Positions 43,440 through 55,440 of a stretch of DNA of 64,000 bases are shown here, piece by piece. The notes beneath the pieces were generated by a model. It had not been told where the DNA came from and did no database searches. It saw nothing but the letters and a program-made list of their open reading frames with translations. The translations under genes and the position numbers were made by a program. Source of the DNA: Crocodylus rhombifer (taxonomy: Eukaryota; Chordata; Crocodylia; Crocodylidae); contig JAVSML010018909.1 in the NCBI GenBank assembly GCA_038503035.1, positions 29,143 to 93,142 of the forward strand, written 5' to 3'. Numbering within the stretch: position 1 is the first letter of the stretch; every line of letters starts with the position of its first letter.

Positions 43440-43825
43440 TCCTGCTGGAACCAAAGTCTCGCTCCTCCGCTCAGGGTCAGACTGATCACCATATTTGGGA
43501 TCAGGAAGGAGTTTTACCCCATGGTCAGATTGGTACGGACTGTGGAGGGGTTTGTCTTCTTCTGTAGCGGCAGTCATGGTGCTCCATCTGGGATCTCCTG
43601 AGCATCTATTAACAACACTTCATAGCAGCAGGATGTTGGCTGCTATGGTTCCCCCACTTTACCTGTGGCACAGTTGATTGTAGTTTTATGTAGAGTTTTG
43701 ATTATGGACTGTATACAATCATTTGGATAGGGATGACCCTACCTCAGGCAGAGGGTTGGACTAGATGATCTCTGGATGTCCCTTCCAGCCCTACTTCTTT
43801 TGTGATTCTATGAAAATAAACCCCT
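43440..43825 (+). mobile_element. CR1-related 3' region
   Basis: The end GGTTGGACTAGATGATCTCT, GGATGTCCCTTCCAGCCCTA and GTGATTCTATGAAAAT is the canonical CR1 3' UTR and terminal microsatellite. The preceding GTCAGACTGATCACCATATT and GGAAGGAGTTTTACCCC block is, I believe, the upstream 3' UTR of one reptile CR1 subfamily. No RT sequence is present. Confidence 0.7.
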
Positions 43826-44329
43826 ATCCAACATTTCAAGCTCAGATGTGTGAATTGCTCCACCCAGATAAATAAGCATTGCCTCTGACACTTACAGAAA
43901 ACTAATTGCATATTAAGGCCCCAAAGCCTCTGGCTTGCCTTTGTTAGCATCTACAGCTCAGTAATGTATTGCCAATATGGTGAAACACATTAAACACAGG
44001 GGCAGAGACAAAGGAAGTGGCCTTCACATTAAAAGGTTCACCTTCTGACACTCCTACCCATGGTAAACAGAACTTTATGCCAAAAGTCTTTCTACTGAAG
44101 TCATTGTGGATACATGTGGAATAGAAGACAGGAAAAACAGAACATGGTTCCTAATTAGTCACACAAGATAAATCTTTTCCTGGTTGTTATTTATTTTTCT
44201 ATTTGCTTGAAGACAATCTTCCCCTTTCAATGCTACCTTTCATGAAAGACAATTTTCCCTAGCATTCCCACAGAATTTCCATTCTAAAAATTGCATAGTG
44301 CACTATCTCAGTATAATGTATATTTTATA

Positions 44330-44480
44330 CTTATCCTGCCTGTTTAAGGCAGGACACAACTATATGCATTGTACAGGTGGGGAACTGGAGTGAGAGGAGG
44401 TGACTTCTAAAGCCACACAGCAAGTCTATAGCAGAGCAGGGAACTGCACTCAGACTTGCTGGCCACTTCAGTAGCCTTCT
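44330..44480 (-). repeat. MIR relic
   Basis: Reverse-strand MIR order: TGTACAGGTGGGGAACTGGA, GGTGACTTCTAAAGCCACAC and AGCAAGTCTATAGCAGAGCA. Confidence 0.65.
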
Positions 44481-46849
44481 TCCCCGAAGACAAAATGCAG
44501 TGAAACCAAGGCAGGCCTGAGCAGACATTAGGACTAGGTTGCTGGAGAGTAGGTGGGGTTCTTAATATGATCTCTACCTTTAAACCATCTCTGAAGGCAT
44601 TTTGACACACCGCTGTTATCTGTACACTCAGCTATCATGGGTTTCCATTGCTTAAGATATGTATTAAAAACAACAGGTCTTATCCAAAGGCTGGTCAAGG
44701 CAATGGCAAGAGTCTATCGAATCCAGTGGGCTGAAAGTTGACTGAAGTTATGATGCCATCTGGAGCAGGAGATCTTCTGCCAAAGCCTAAGATTAACCAT
44801 GGTTCAAGATGCCACTGCTTTGCCAAAAAAAACAAGACCAGAGAGACAGGAGGTAGGGAAAAAATGTATGGAAAAGGAAGGAATGTGTGAGGGACACAGG
44901 GGAAGGTATAAAAAGCAGACACCCAAAAGGCAAATCCTCGAGTAGCAGCAGAACATCCATTTCTCTTTCAAGTGCACAAGGGCCAGATTTACAAAGAAAT
45001 TTAGACATCTAGCTGTAGCAGGATTTCTGCATGCCTTCGGCACATAAGTGCCACCTAAATACCTTTAAAATGTGCCCCCCCTAAACCACTTATTTGTTAA
45101 GAGATGGCAAGCAGCAGAGATATTCTACACAACATATAGAAAATAAGAGGATGAGAGGGGGGAGTGGAGGGGTGAGATACTGTAGGCTATGGAATCCAGT
45201 TCCCTGTTAAAATGGGAAAAGGCAGTGCTTTGAAAGTCTCTAGAACACAGGGGAGACTGCAGGTCACAGAGGCAAGAAAGCATGTACAGTATACACATGT
45301 GACTGGGCAGGGGGGAGATGGAAGGAGCCCAGAAGGAATTGCAAAACAGAGAAATATGACAATTAATATACAACCAGCCAGCTTGTAGAAGATTAAAATA
45401 CACATGACACAATAGGCTAACTGCATCCCTGGGGCCAAGCCACTGACTTCACTAGAGCTATACTAGGTCAAATCTACCACGGGGTTATTGAAACATCCCA
45501 AAGTTTGCCCAGCCTCAGAATATTTTAAGGGATATTTTGCAATTCTATGCAATGCATTTTGCATGAGGGACAGTCACACACACACCAGAACCCTGTTTAC
45601 TTCATTCAGTGTATTCCCTCCTCTCATGCAAAAGTAGGGAAAAAAAAGGGCTTCAGGCAAATGTGGCCAGGAGAGGTCTTGTCAGGAGGTGAATCTGCTG
45701 TTCTCAGTCCAGTCTCCAGTGCCCAACTGGCCATGTCAACAGCAAGGTCAAGAAGGGAGAATGGGCCACAGCTGCAGACCTCACCTCTCATTTCTCCCTC
45801 ATGAGGATGCAGAGGCATGTCAGGAAGAGTGCACTTGTCAGCATTCAAGCTATACACATTTTGGGGGCAGTTCTCCAGGACTATCCAGCCAGTCCCATCC
45901 AACAACACCTTACTTCACAGAAACCTTTTAAACATGAATCCTGTGACATTTTTTTCAGAATTATAGAGCTATTACCATCAGCCTCCTGGCAAGGTGCCAG
46001 ATGTGGTAATTACATTCTGCTCTGCTAAACCTCCCCTGCAGATTCAGTTGGATGTGGTATTCATCACTTCCTTGCAGTATTGTTGCTACCTTTTTTTTTA
46101 ACCAGGGCTGCTTTCCACCCTATGGGAGGAAAGGGGTGGGGGGCTGCATTCAGCAATGGACAAGACACTGGACCACACCAGAGGCAGCAGGAGCTCTGGG
46201 AAGCATGTTCCTTAGGTGGGCATGACACCACCTCCCAGAGGGAATCAGGAGCACAGCTGCTGTTCTGCCTCCAGAGAGCCAGCTTCTGGCTGGCACCCAG
46301 GTACAATGGCATTCCCCAGCTAGGAGCTGCTGGCGAGCAATACACGCACTTGAGGGCTCTCAGGGCCACACTGTGATTGCCCTCTGTGTGAGGGTAAGTT
46401 CTTTCCTCTCCATACCAAATATGCACATACAGTCCAGGCACAGTTGAGTCTAAAGGCAGCTCTGGGAACAGGAGGTACTGGAGAAAAGTCCACCCTCTCT
46501 ACATTTCCCAGCAATGCTGCAAAGTACTAGAGAGCTCTCAGTGGCCAATTACAGAAGGCATTCAATGGGAGGCATTTATCAATGAGCTAGTATCAGTTCT
46601 TCAGTATCCTTCCAACATTGTTTGGCTTATTGAAACTTCATGACAACTTGGCCTAGAAACTCCAAAAATTATGGTTTGTCGTTCTGGAGGGCTAGTGTCT
46701 GTGGTCAGCTTTGGGAGGTTGGAGATGGAGTCATTTGCTTTTTCGCCACAGAAGCAGAGGAACACAGCTGAGGGGCAGGTCACGTGAGAGTCTGCCAACA
46801 ACCTACCACCTTTACATGTCCCCTGTTGCTCACCCATGGTTAAGCACTT

Positions 46850-47045
46850 TACATCAATTAAAAGGAGGGATCCCTCCCAACATACCTGACAACAATAGCA
46901 AACTACTGACTCCCTTATACAGGAAAATGGAAACCCAGAGACACTTGGGCTCTGATCCTCAAGTGATACTTGGTTTCCATGGGAGCTGAGTGCCTAAGTG
47001 ATTAACCCATGGTCACAGTGGGAGCCTGTTAGCAACAGAGCAGAA
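46850..47045 (-). repeat. Probable MIR relic
   Basis: TTATACAGGAAAATGGAAAC with CCAGAGACACTTGG and CATGGTCACAGTGGGAGCC fits a diverged reversed MIR core. Confidence 0.45.
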
Positions 47046-47571
47046 CTTCTTTCTTGGGTGTTAGGCACTTACCAGTATGATGTGTCCTAGACCACCAGAA
47101 GGCCATTTTAATACAGAGATACTGTCCATGGTGCTCCTGCATACAGAAAAAACAGAAAAAGTGCTGTGTACAGAGTGTCTTTCCTAGGTGACTTCCCCTT
47201 ACAGCTAAGGAAATACCTCCAGAAACACAGGTCTCCTTTTGGTCAAGGTAATGCACTGTACACTATCAGGATGGTCACACCAGGTAAGTGAAGAACAACA
47301 TAACTCCCAATTCCCTGTAACAGCAAGGTTTATCCATAAAGAATGGTAGCATCCTAACTCACCAAACCACCCCTTTTTCTTCTGCTCCTCAGAAGATCCA
47401 CTTTCCAGTCACTTGCCCTTTGATAGAAGGAGTGCACCATATGGAGGCAAGATAAAGGATTGGCTTCAGGACAGAACGTGGTGCAGTGGGACATGAAAAT
47501 GAAAACAGTACGGGGAAAAGACTGTCCAGAACATGAAATTAAAGTATTCAAGACCCAGTGACTAAAGATAT

Positions 47572-48736
47572 TCATAAGGCAGGGTGGGCAAAATACAGCC
47601 TGTCAAACTGGGTGGATTGGACCCCTGGGTGGCTGCCCACCACTTGATTGGATCTGGCACACAGCTACTCCTGTGGTGCTCCACATAGGGCCGAGACTGG
47701 GGCAGACCACACTGTGCTCCCGCCTGGGCCTGGCCCCTGCTCTTGCCTCAGCCAGCATGCAATGCTTTCCAGTAGGGCTGGCCCTGGTGCAGCAACAGTC
47801 ACCCAGGTGCTGCTTGGTTTTCCCCACCTCCAGCGGCTCCTCCTGCCCTTGCTGTAGTGCTCCAGGTTGGGGGGAAGCTGCATCTGGGTGACTCCTGCCC
47901 CAGCATGTGGGGCTCCAGCTCCAGCTCCCAGCTGCTTTCCACCCACTCCAACTGCCTGGTGCAATGAGCATCCACCTGTAGGCAGCCAAGTAGATGGAAG
48001 GTGGCTAGGAGCTGGAGCTCCGCAGGCTGGCGCAAGTGTCGCCTGGCTACAGATTCTTTCCAGCCCAGAGCAGCACAGTAGGGGCAGGAGCTGCTGGAGG
48101 CTGGGGGAGCTGAGCAGTACCCTGGGCAGTTGCAGCAGCAGTAAGAGCAGCCCCATCAGAAAGCTGAGCACACTAACTGGGGTGAGGTTGGGGTTGACGG
48201 GTGCAGGGGGAAGTGCTGTGCGGGCTGCCCTGGGTGGCAGCAGCTAGGGCTTGGCTCAGTGCAGATCACTATGGGGGCAGCTGTAGGCTGGATGGAGGAG
48301 GCAGACCACACCTGCACCTACACCGCCTGGGCAAGCTCTGCTGCACACCCCCCCTGAACTTTCCCCACCTCCAAACAGCTCTCAGGACTTAGCAAGCAGG
48401 CAGCCAACTACACACATGTGCACATCACTTCCCCCCACACACACATCCTATGCCCCCTGCCCCCCATACACACACTATCTGCAAGAGTAAGACTTTACTT
48501 TGAGCTATCATGCAATCGCTTCTATATCACTTTAAAAAAAAATCAGGACAAAAATGTTTTTGAAATAAAATTAAATTATGTTATAGTAGATGTTTGATTT
48601 TTAGTATATGATTTATTTTTATCTATAATTTGTTAAAATTATACGTTCAAAAAATTATGTGTGTGGCCCTCAACACCTCACCAAAACTCATTAAGTGGCC
48701 CACCAGCCAAAATAATTGCCCATCCCTGTCATAAGC
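47572..48736 (+). mobile_element. hAT family B, long copy, with 8-bp TSD
   Basis: The body is 47580-48728 (1149 bp). It starts CAGGGTGGGCAAAATACAGC and ends AATTGCCCATCCCTG, with flanks TCATAAGG and TCATAAGC (7/8). The right 250 bp matches the 13570 and 38734 copies (GAGTAAGACTTTACTTT, GTTTTTGAAATAAAATTAA, CCAGCCAAAATAATTGCC). Its ~800-bp GC-rich middle (47640-48400), with CAGCTGCTGGAG-type words, replaces the GT/CA tracts of the 38734 copy, so the family has variable interiors. No transposase. Confidence 0.88.
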
Positions 48737-50333
48737 CATAGAGTATGGAAGGGATGGTGGGGAAGGGGAGAGAGAGAAATGGTTTGTTTCAAAGGGACCC
48801 TGGTAGGCAAGAAATGAGAATTCAGAAGAAACAAAGGAATGAGGGGAAATACTGGGGATTAGTATCCCTGTTAGTATCCATTTTAGGGGAAGTGGAATAG
48901 TCCTGTTAGCCACAAGGGTGTCCTGGGTAAAACTAGGAAAGGTTTATTAACAGCAATATTCTATCCATCATGGTTTAGACTGGATGTGCTCAGGATTTAG
49001 AATTAATTTGTGAGTTTGTGCAAGCACATTTTGGCTTGTGCCCTGCTCCCAAAAAATTGCAGTGACCCTCACTTTGAGCATTTGTTAGTTCTTATTAGAT
49101 GTTTGCACCATGATATAACCTGAGACAACTCATTACATGTCTGCTCTCTTTTTGGATGACTTCCAGCCCACCAGATGCTGGTTAAGTATTTCCAGCATAA
49201 GTGTGCACCATTCTTCCCCTTCCTGCAGCTCTCTGCACACATGGGCACTTCAATCCAAAGAAAAGGCATCTCAAATACAATCAAAGCTTAGCCACCTGGC
49301 TCTGGACCTGAGCAAGTCCATCAGACATCTCAGAGTCTAATTAGAGCTCCCTTCAGAATGCAACCCATCTCTCCCCGTCCCTCTGGGTCAAATGCTGCAT
49401 TGTGTAGCCATCCCAGAGAGAGAAAGCAATTTTGAGGCAAAGGGACAAATCCTAACGGAATAATTAGATTGAAATAATTCAATTAAAATGGTAATTGAAT
49501 AATTGCAATTCGAACATTAGGTTAATTGAACAATATTGGTATTTTCCTACCAGTGAGGACAGGCATAACACCTCTCTTATCAATCAGGGAGAGACAGATG
49601 GTGCTAATGAAGGCAGGAGATAAATATAAGGGCATTAAATAAAGTAGTGCCTTGTTCTGGCCAGAAAAAGGAATTAAACCATTATGATCTTATTGCTTTT
49701 AAAAGCTTGACACAAGTAGAGAAATAGAAGCATTGTTCCAGGATTCTAGCAGGCAGCTGTACTGTTAATAATGTTTTACTGAAAACCAGCAATGTGCTTA
49801 GCATCACAGCAAGGAAGGCAAAGAGACTACCGTCCCTGTCTCAAGTAGTTTGCCATCTTAATCAGGTACAATCCTTAGCATTTAAGTATGCCGGCAGTGG
49901 ACACAAGACTGAGAAATACCAACTCCATCCTTTAAGAAGCCAGAATGTAACCTATGCCTTGATCCAAAGATCTGATTCCCATAAAGTTAAATAAAAGAAA
50001 AAGATTAGGCAGTTTAATTTTTTTGTGCTGGGTGTAACTGCATCCTGTGATCTTGGGGGAAAAGGGATAGTTCAGAGTTACTCAGTACTAGAGAAACAGC
50101 CTACATCTCCAGCAGCATATAGGAACCGGATAAATCACCGTGAGACTAACAGCAAAAACACTAGTGGCACAAGTCAGCTCTGTCAAACAGAGCCGCAAGC
50201 CTTTTCAACAGAAATCAACATGTTTTGGATTTGATGCCCCAACTAATTCAACTAGACAGAACCTTCCTGTCAGCCAAAGTGACCAGATTTGGAAGAGCAA
50301 TGACACTGGTAACCCAGTTGCAACTATAAACAT
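48737..50333. other. Apparently single-copy interval with an AATTA-rich block
   Basis: Positions 49450-49545 contain eight or more AATTA/TAATT words within 100 bp (GGAATAATTAGATTGAAATA, ATTCAATTAAAATGGTAATT). This could be a homeodomain-binding enhancer or merely AT-rich. No coding exon recognised. Confidence 0.4.
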
Positions 50334-50815
50334 TAGGGCTGTGCGAGGCTTTGGACCATGCTTCAGATCCAGAGAAGCTTCGGACACTTCAGCATCTGAA
50401 TCAGCACGTCTGGATCAACGCACTGGCTTCTTTAGGCTTTGGAGCTTCAGAACCGCTTCAGAAAAGCTTTGGAGCTGCCTCAGAGATCTGGCCATAGGGT
50501 ATAATAGGGAATCAATGAAATAGCTATAACTTTGTTGTGTTTTGTCTGATTTGGATGAAACTTGCAGGGATGGTAGCCTCTGCTAAGAGCATGAAGTTTG
50601 CCAAGTTGCAAGAAGATTGGTGCAGGGGTTTGGGGGAAACTGTACCCCAAATTCTTGAAAGCAAAACTCATGTTGTGTGTGTTACAACACAGGGGGGTGA
50701 AAACTGCAGGGGTGGCGGGTCCTGGTGAGGCCACAAAGCCTGACAAGTTTCAAGAAGATACATGCAGGGGTTTGGGGGGAACTGCACCTCAAGCTGCTGA
50801 CAGGCAAAACTTGTT
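50334..50815 (+). mobile_element. Second copy of the 10644-12009 hAT-like family, one arm only
   Basis: Starts TAGGGCTGTGCGAGGC and follows the left arm in order: GGAGCTTCAGAACCGC, GCCATAGGGTATAATAGGGA, TTTGTCTGATTTGGATGAAA, CTTGCAGGGATGG, then two ~143-bp subunits. It stops near 50815 without the inverted second arm. The left end is cleaner than the copy at 10644 and supports TAGGGCTGTG as the terminus. Bases before it are ATAAACAT; no matching right flank is found. Confidence 0.75.
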
Positions 50816-51342
50816 TGGGATGGGGAAGTTTTGGGAACAAGAGGTACTGGCAATACAGTCCTTGGAAGGTATTGCCTTTTCCATGAGTTTAGAGTTCCTT
50901 TTTCATTATTAGAAACATATTTGCCTGCCATTCCTTACTACTGTCACGTACTCACACCCACCCCTTTCCACATACTCCATGAGTACACTTTCAACTCTGA
51001 CCTCAGCCATGGCCTGCAGCTCTCCTATGTCATTTCAGGTGTAAGCTCCTATGCCACTCTTGTTCTTTACAAAATCCTGGATCGTCCAATGGAAAGGATT
51101 GTGCAGGAACAGTGATGAGTGTTGCAAGGGTGGCTGCACTCCTGTTCCCAGCTTCCCACCAGGGCAGACAGACCAGACTTCAGGAGCAGCAGCTGGGGAC
51201 TTTTTAAGTCTCTGAAGCACATAATAATCCTGCCCCTGCTCTCAGCACCCTTTTCCTTCCCCCTCCCTCTTCAGTGGCATATTCCCTCCCTGCACCTGCC
51301 CCCACTCCAGCCCTCAAGACACTTCAGACTTGACACTGTCCA
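50816..51342. other. No recognised feature
   Basis: Apparently single-copy spacer. Confidence 0.35.
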
Positions 51343-51954
51343 ACAGGGGCAAATCCAGAGGGGATACAGTGGTGTGGCTGCACATCCCTTTGAGGCTAGA
51401 ACATGCCACGGAAGCCTCTGGGGACTATTTTGAAGTCCCCAAAGCAGGAGAGAATCCCCCCTTCCTTTCCTTCCATGCTCAGAGGCATATCCCTTCTCCA
51501 TTTCCCACTCTCCCTCACAATCCTTCTACTGCTACTGCTTTCCCCATTGTTTTGGGATGAAGGACATTTCAGAGCTGCTGCTGCCTGCTCCAGCTGGGCT
51601 GTGTGGGACTTGGGTTCAGCTGGGACACAGACAGCAGCAGCAGGAGCGATAGGGGGTTTCTCCTCTCTGTGCCTACTCCCAGGGGGACTGGGCAGGATGA
51701 GGAGAACCCACCTCACCTCTATTGCGGCTGCTGCTGTCCTATTGCATTTGCAACTGAGATCAGCCCTCGCACAGCCTGGCAGGAGTAGGAGTATCTATGA
51801 AGCTTCTTCCACCCTGGGGACAGTGGGAAAAGCAGCAATGGCAAGCAGAATGGGGGTAAAGCAGTGGATGGGGGACATGACTCTGACCACAGAGGGGAAG
51901 GGGGGATTTTTAGGTGCTTTCAGGACTTGAAAATGTTCCTGGAGGCTCCCCCTG
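51343..51954 (+). mobile_element. Possible non-autonomous DNA transposon
   Basis: The left end ACAGGGGCAAATCCAGAGG and the right end GGCTCCCCCTG (reverse complement CAGGGGGAGCC) could be short termini. Flanks ACTGTCCA and ACTGGTCA agree at 6/8. The GC-rich interior lacks a convincing coding frame. Weak case. Confidence 0.35.
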
Positions 51955-53329
51955 ACTGGTCAGCCTATATTAGTGGGTGGAAGGGGAGGTGGAATGGGGT
52001 GGGGAAGTGACTGGAAGTCAGGGTGCAGTCATCCTTGCAGTACTGGTTGCTGTTCTTGCATCCCTCTTGCCTAAATCCTGAATCTGAAACTGCTGTCTAA
52101 CACTACAGCCTGCTCTCACTTGCACACACTTATATGAGGAGCAACTCAAGGATGGCACAAGGATCAAATCTGCACCCAATATCTACTAGTACAACTTTCA
52201 ACTATGGTGGGGTAGCACTCAGTGGTACCAGGTAAGAATTTGGTTCTTACTAACTATAAATAACCCATCTGTATATACCCCCCTATTTACATGCTCCATC
52301 CCTATGCATGTTCAGGATACATCTTGCATGCAGACACCAAAATAATTATCCAGAGGCTCTCCTAATATACACATACATTGTTCACCCTCTTATTCATATG
52401 ATCCTCTGCCATGCCATGAACAGGGTATGCTTAGGAAGGATTTCAGGAACATGGCATTCTCTTTCTCTCAGCAGCCAGTAAACAGAGTTAATAAAAGACC
52501 TTTCCTCTCCTGTTGTCCATTCTCTCCCCTAATGCTCAGTAAACCAATTACACCAACTTCACCACAGCTAATTGCAGGCTTAATTCTTTCCATGTAACTG
52601 TTATCTCCCCTGTTATGCTGTATCAAAGGTTAACACTGCTGCTGCTTTCTCCCTAGTTCACTCAGTTGATAATGACCACCCTGTTAGAGACTGACATGGC
52701 AAATGGGCTACTTACCCTCATGATGTTGCCCTAGGAGGTTAACAGAATAGTCACTTATTGAATATGAATTTCAGTGAAGCCAAGGACTTGGGATGGGCCT
52801 AGAAATGCAAGTACAGAACATTTTCACCTCTCCTATTAGGCAGTGCCAGCTAAAGCACAAATAAATGTGAAAAACAAGTCCCAAGAATTTGGGAACACAG
52901 AACTGATGGCAGGAGTTTGGAAAGCAACATGCTTTGTTAAAGATGCAATTACAAAATGTACTAACTGCAGAATTTTCTAATTTAAGAGAATTTTTTCTTG
53001 AGTTAATTTAGACTGTTGGTATGGCAATATGAATTAGCAGGCTTACTATGATAGGCTAAATAGCTTAAGTAATGAGTCTAGAATAGTTTAATGAAGGAGT
53101 GTTACTTTGAAATTAGAGCCTTCAGCTGAAGTGCATCAAGACACTGACAGAGTCAACTTCCCTTGCTGCATGGTTAATCAGGAAATTTTCCCTCTTTAAA
53201 TCTTTAGCACCAAGAGACTTTCAAAAGGAGATTTTTCTGGAGGTTCTTTCAGCAGTCAGCATTACTGCTGTCCAGAATTTCAGGGCCTTCAAATGTAGAA
53301 CACTTTTAGCTGAGGCCAGTTCAGAAGGA
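51955..53329. other. No recognised feature
   Basis: Apparently single-copy, AT-rich after 52100. Confidence 0.4.
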
Positions 53330-55440
53330 CCTCCATCTAACCCTGGAGGTGCAAAGTCCCACCAGGGGAAATGCCTTATTGGACCTGGTCCTGACCACAG
53401 ACAACGACCTGGTGAGGGGGCTGCGGGTGCTCGACCACCTGGGCGACAGTGATCATCGTCTGCTGGAATTCACCATCTAGCGCAAGGTGGCAAAGGCCTG
53501 CAGCAAGGCAGTAGCCCTGGACTTCAGGAGGGCAGACTTCAATGAGGTAAGGAGACTAGTCGGGGAGGCTCTGAGGTCCCAGAGGGGAGGGGAGTTGGGA
53601 GTCCAAGAAGAGTGGTTGCTCCTTAAGGAGACGATGCTCCAAATCCAAAGGGTAACAATCCCAACACAGATCAAAGGGGCAAGAGTGCTCAAAAGCCCCA
53701 ACGGCTCAGCAAAAGCATCCAGGAACATCTCCTAGCTAAAAAAGAAGTGTAAACCTGGTGGAAGGAAGGGGCCATCACCAGGGAGGATTATACCTCCTTT
53801 GCTTGAGATTGTAGGGGGCTGGTCAGGAAGGCTAAGGCGGAGATGGAACTGGAACTAGCAACCCAGATCGAGGACAACAAGAAATCCTTTTTTAAATACA
53901 TAGGGGGTAAAAAGAAGGTACTGGGTAATGTTGGGCCTCTGCAACACACGCTAGGAAATCTAGTGGTCGCACCAGACAACAAAGCTAATTTCTTTAACAA
54001 TTTCTTTGCCTCCCTTTTTCTGAAAAGGGACCAGGTCACCCCCGCCACTGGGATCCCCGATGGTCCCAGGGGAGGCACAGCTAGGCCCAGGGTCAGAGAG
54101 GACCTAGTCAGGGAACTTCTGGTGGGACTAAATGTGTCCAAATCAGCTGGTCCTGACGATCTCCACCCCCAAGAGCTGAGGGAACTAGCAGAGGTTATTG
54201 CAGGATCCCTGGCACAGCTTTATGAGCACTTGTGGTGCTCTGGCGAGGTGCCGGAGGACTGGAAAAGGGCTAACATGGTCCCCATTTTCAAAAAATGGAG
54301 GAAGGAGGACCCAGGAAACTATAGGCCTGTTACTCTTACCTCAGTCCTGGGGAAGTTCTTTGAGAGAATTATCCAGGTGCACATCTGCGAGGGGCCAGCA
54401 GGAGAGATTATGTTTAGGGGCAACCAACACAGGTTCATTAGAGGCAGATCCTGTCAGACCAACCTGGTGGCCTTCTATGACCAGGTCACAAAATCCTTAG
54501 ATGCAGGGGTAGCAGTGGACATAGTCTTTCTGGACTTTAGGAAGGCCTTCGACACTCTCACCCCATTCTCATTAAAAAATTAGGTGACTGTGGTGTCACT
54601 GCCTACAGAGTCAGATGAGTTGCTAATTGGCTGGAGGGCCGCACCCAGAGAGCGGTGGTGGACGGATCATTTTCAACTTGGAGGGATGTGGGCAGTGGGG
54701 TTCCCCAGGTCTCGGTCCTTGGGCCTGCACTGTTCAACGTCTTCTTCAGTGACTTAGACAAGGGGGTGAAAAGCACCTTGTTCAAATTTGTGGATGACAC
54801 TAAGATGTGGGAAGAAGTGGGCATGCTAGAGGAGAGTGACAGGCTGCAATCAGATCTGGACAGGTTACAGGGGTGGGCAGATGAGAACAGGATGGGTTTC
54901 AACCCTGACAAGTGCAAGGTGATGCACCTGGGGAGGAAGAACCAGCACCATACCTACAGGCTGGGGAACTCCCTTCTCGTCAGTGCCGACGCAGAAAAGG
55001 ATCTTGGAGTCATCATTGATGTGATCAGGGGGCAGCAGGGCAGGCCCTACGAGGAGAGGCTATGGGACCTGAACCCATTCAGCCTCCACAAGAGAAGGCT
55101 GAGGGGGGATCTGGTGGCCAAGGGGGACCAACAGGCAATGAGAGACTCCCTGTTCCCCCAAGCACTACCGGGAGTAACAAGGAATAACGGCCTTAGTTGA
55201 CAGAAAGCAGATTCAGGCTAGATATCAGGAGGCACTACTTCACTGTCAGGGCAGCTAGAATCTGGAACCAACTTCCAAGGGAAGTGGGGCTCACTCTTAC
55301 CTGGGGGTCTTCAAAAGGAGGCTAGATAGACACCTTGCTGGGGTCATTTGACCCCAGTACTCTTTCCTGCCATGGCAGGGGGTCAGACTCAATGATCTGC
55401 TCAGGTCCCTTCTGACCCTACCAACTATGAAACTATGAAA
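53330..55440 (+). pseudogene. CR1 LINE: endonuclease tail, reverse transcriptase and complete 3' UTR
   Basis: Plus-strand order: endonuclease C-terminus and linker (53330-53735: ALDFRRADFNEVRRLVGEAL, GVQEEWLLLKETML), reverse transcriptase N-half (53843-54583: KSAGPDDLHPQELRELAEVI, CSGEVPEDWKRANMVPIFKK, FIRGRSCQTNLVAFYDQV, DIVFLDFRKAFDTL), palm with FVDDTK box (about 54787-54804) after GSGVPQVSVLGPALFN, then NPDKCKVMHLGRKN, and IRGQQGRPYEERLWDLN (about 55023-55075). The 3' UTR ends ACTATGAAACTATGAAA at 55440. Stops and frame changes (about 53750-53810, 54583, 55200) kill it. An in-frame loss of roughly 65-70 residues lies at about 55020 relative to 1-615, and a second ~15-bp loss near 55120. 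Same young subfamily as 1-615. Confidence 0.9.

Larger units (their letters stand above)
43826..47571. other. Apparently single-copy interval with MIR relics
   Basis: MIR-like segments in minus orientation are listed at 44330-44480 and 46850-47045. No coding exon recognised in the remaining sequence. Confidence 0.4.

Noticed and set aside
47665..48171. 168-codon minus-strand frame in the GC-rich middle of a hAT element
   Set aside because: Leu/Ser/Ala-rich chance frame in GC-rich DNA; several overlapping frames on both strands are also open.
51403..51930. 175-codon open frame
   Set aside because: GC-rich, low-complexity composition with no motif. The region may be a DNA transposon, and no homologous pattern was recognised.
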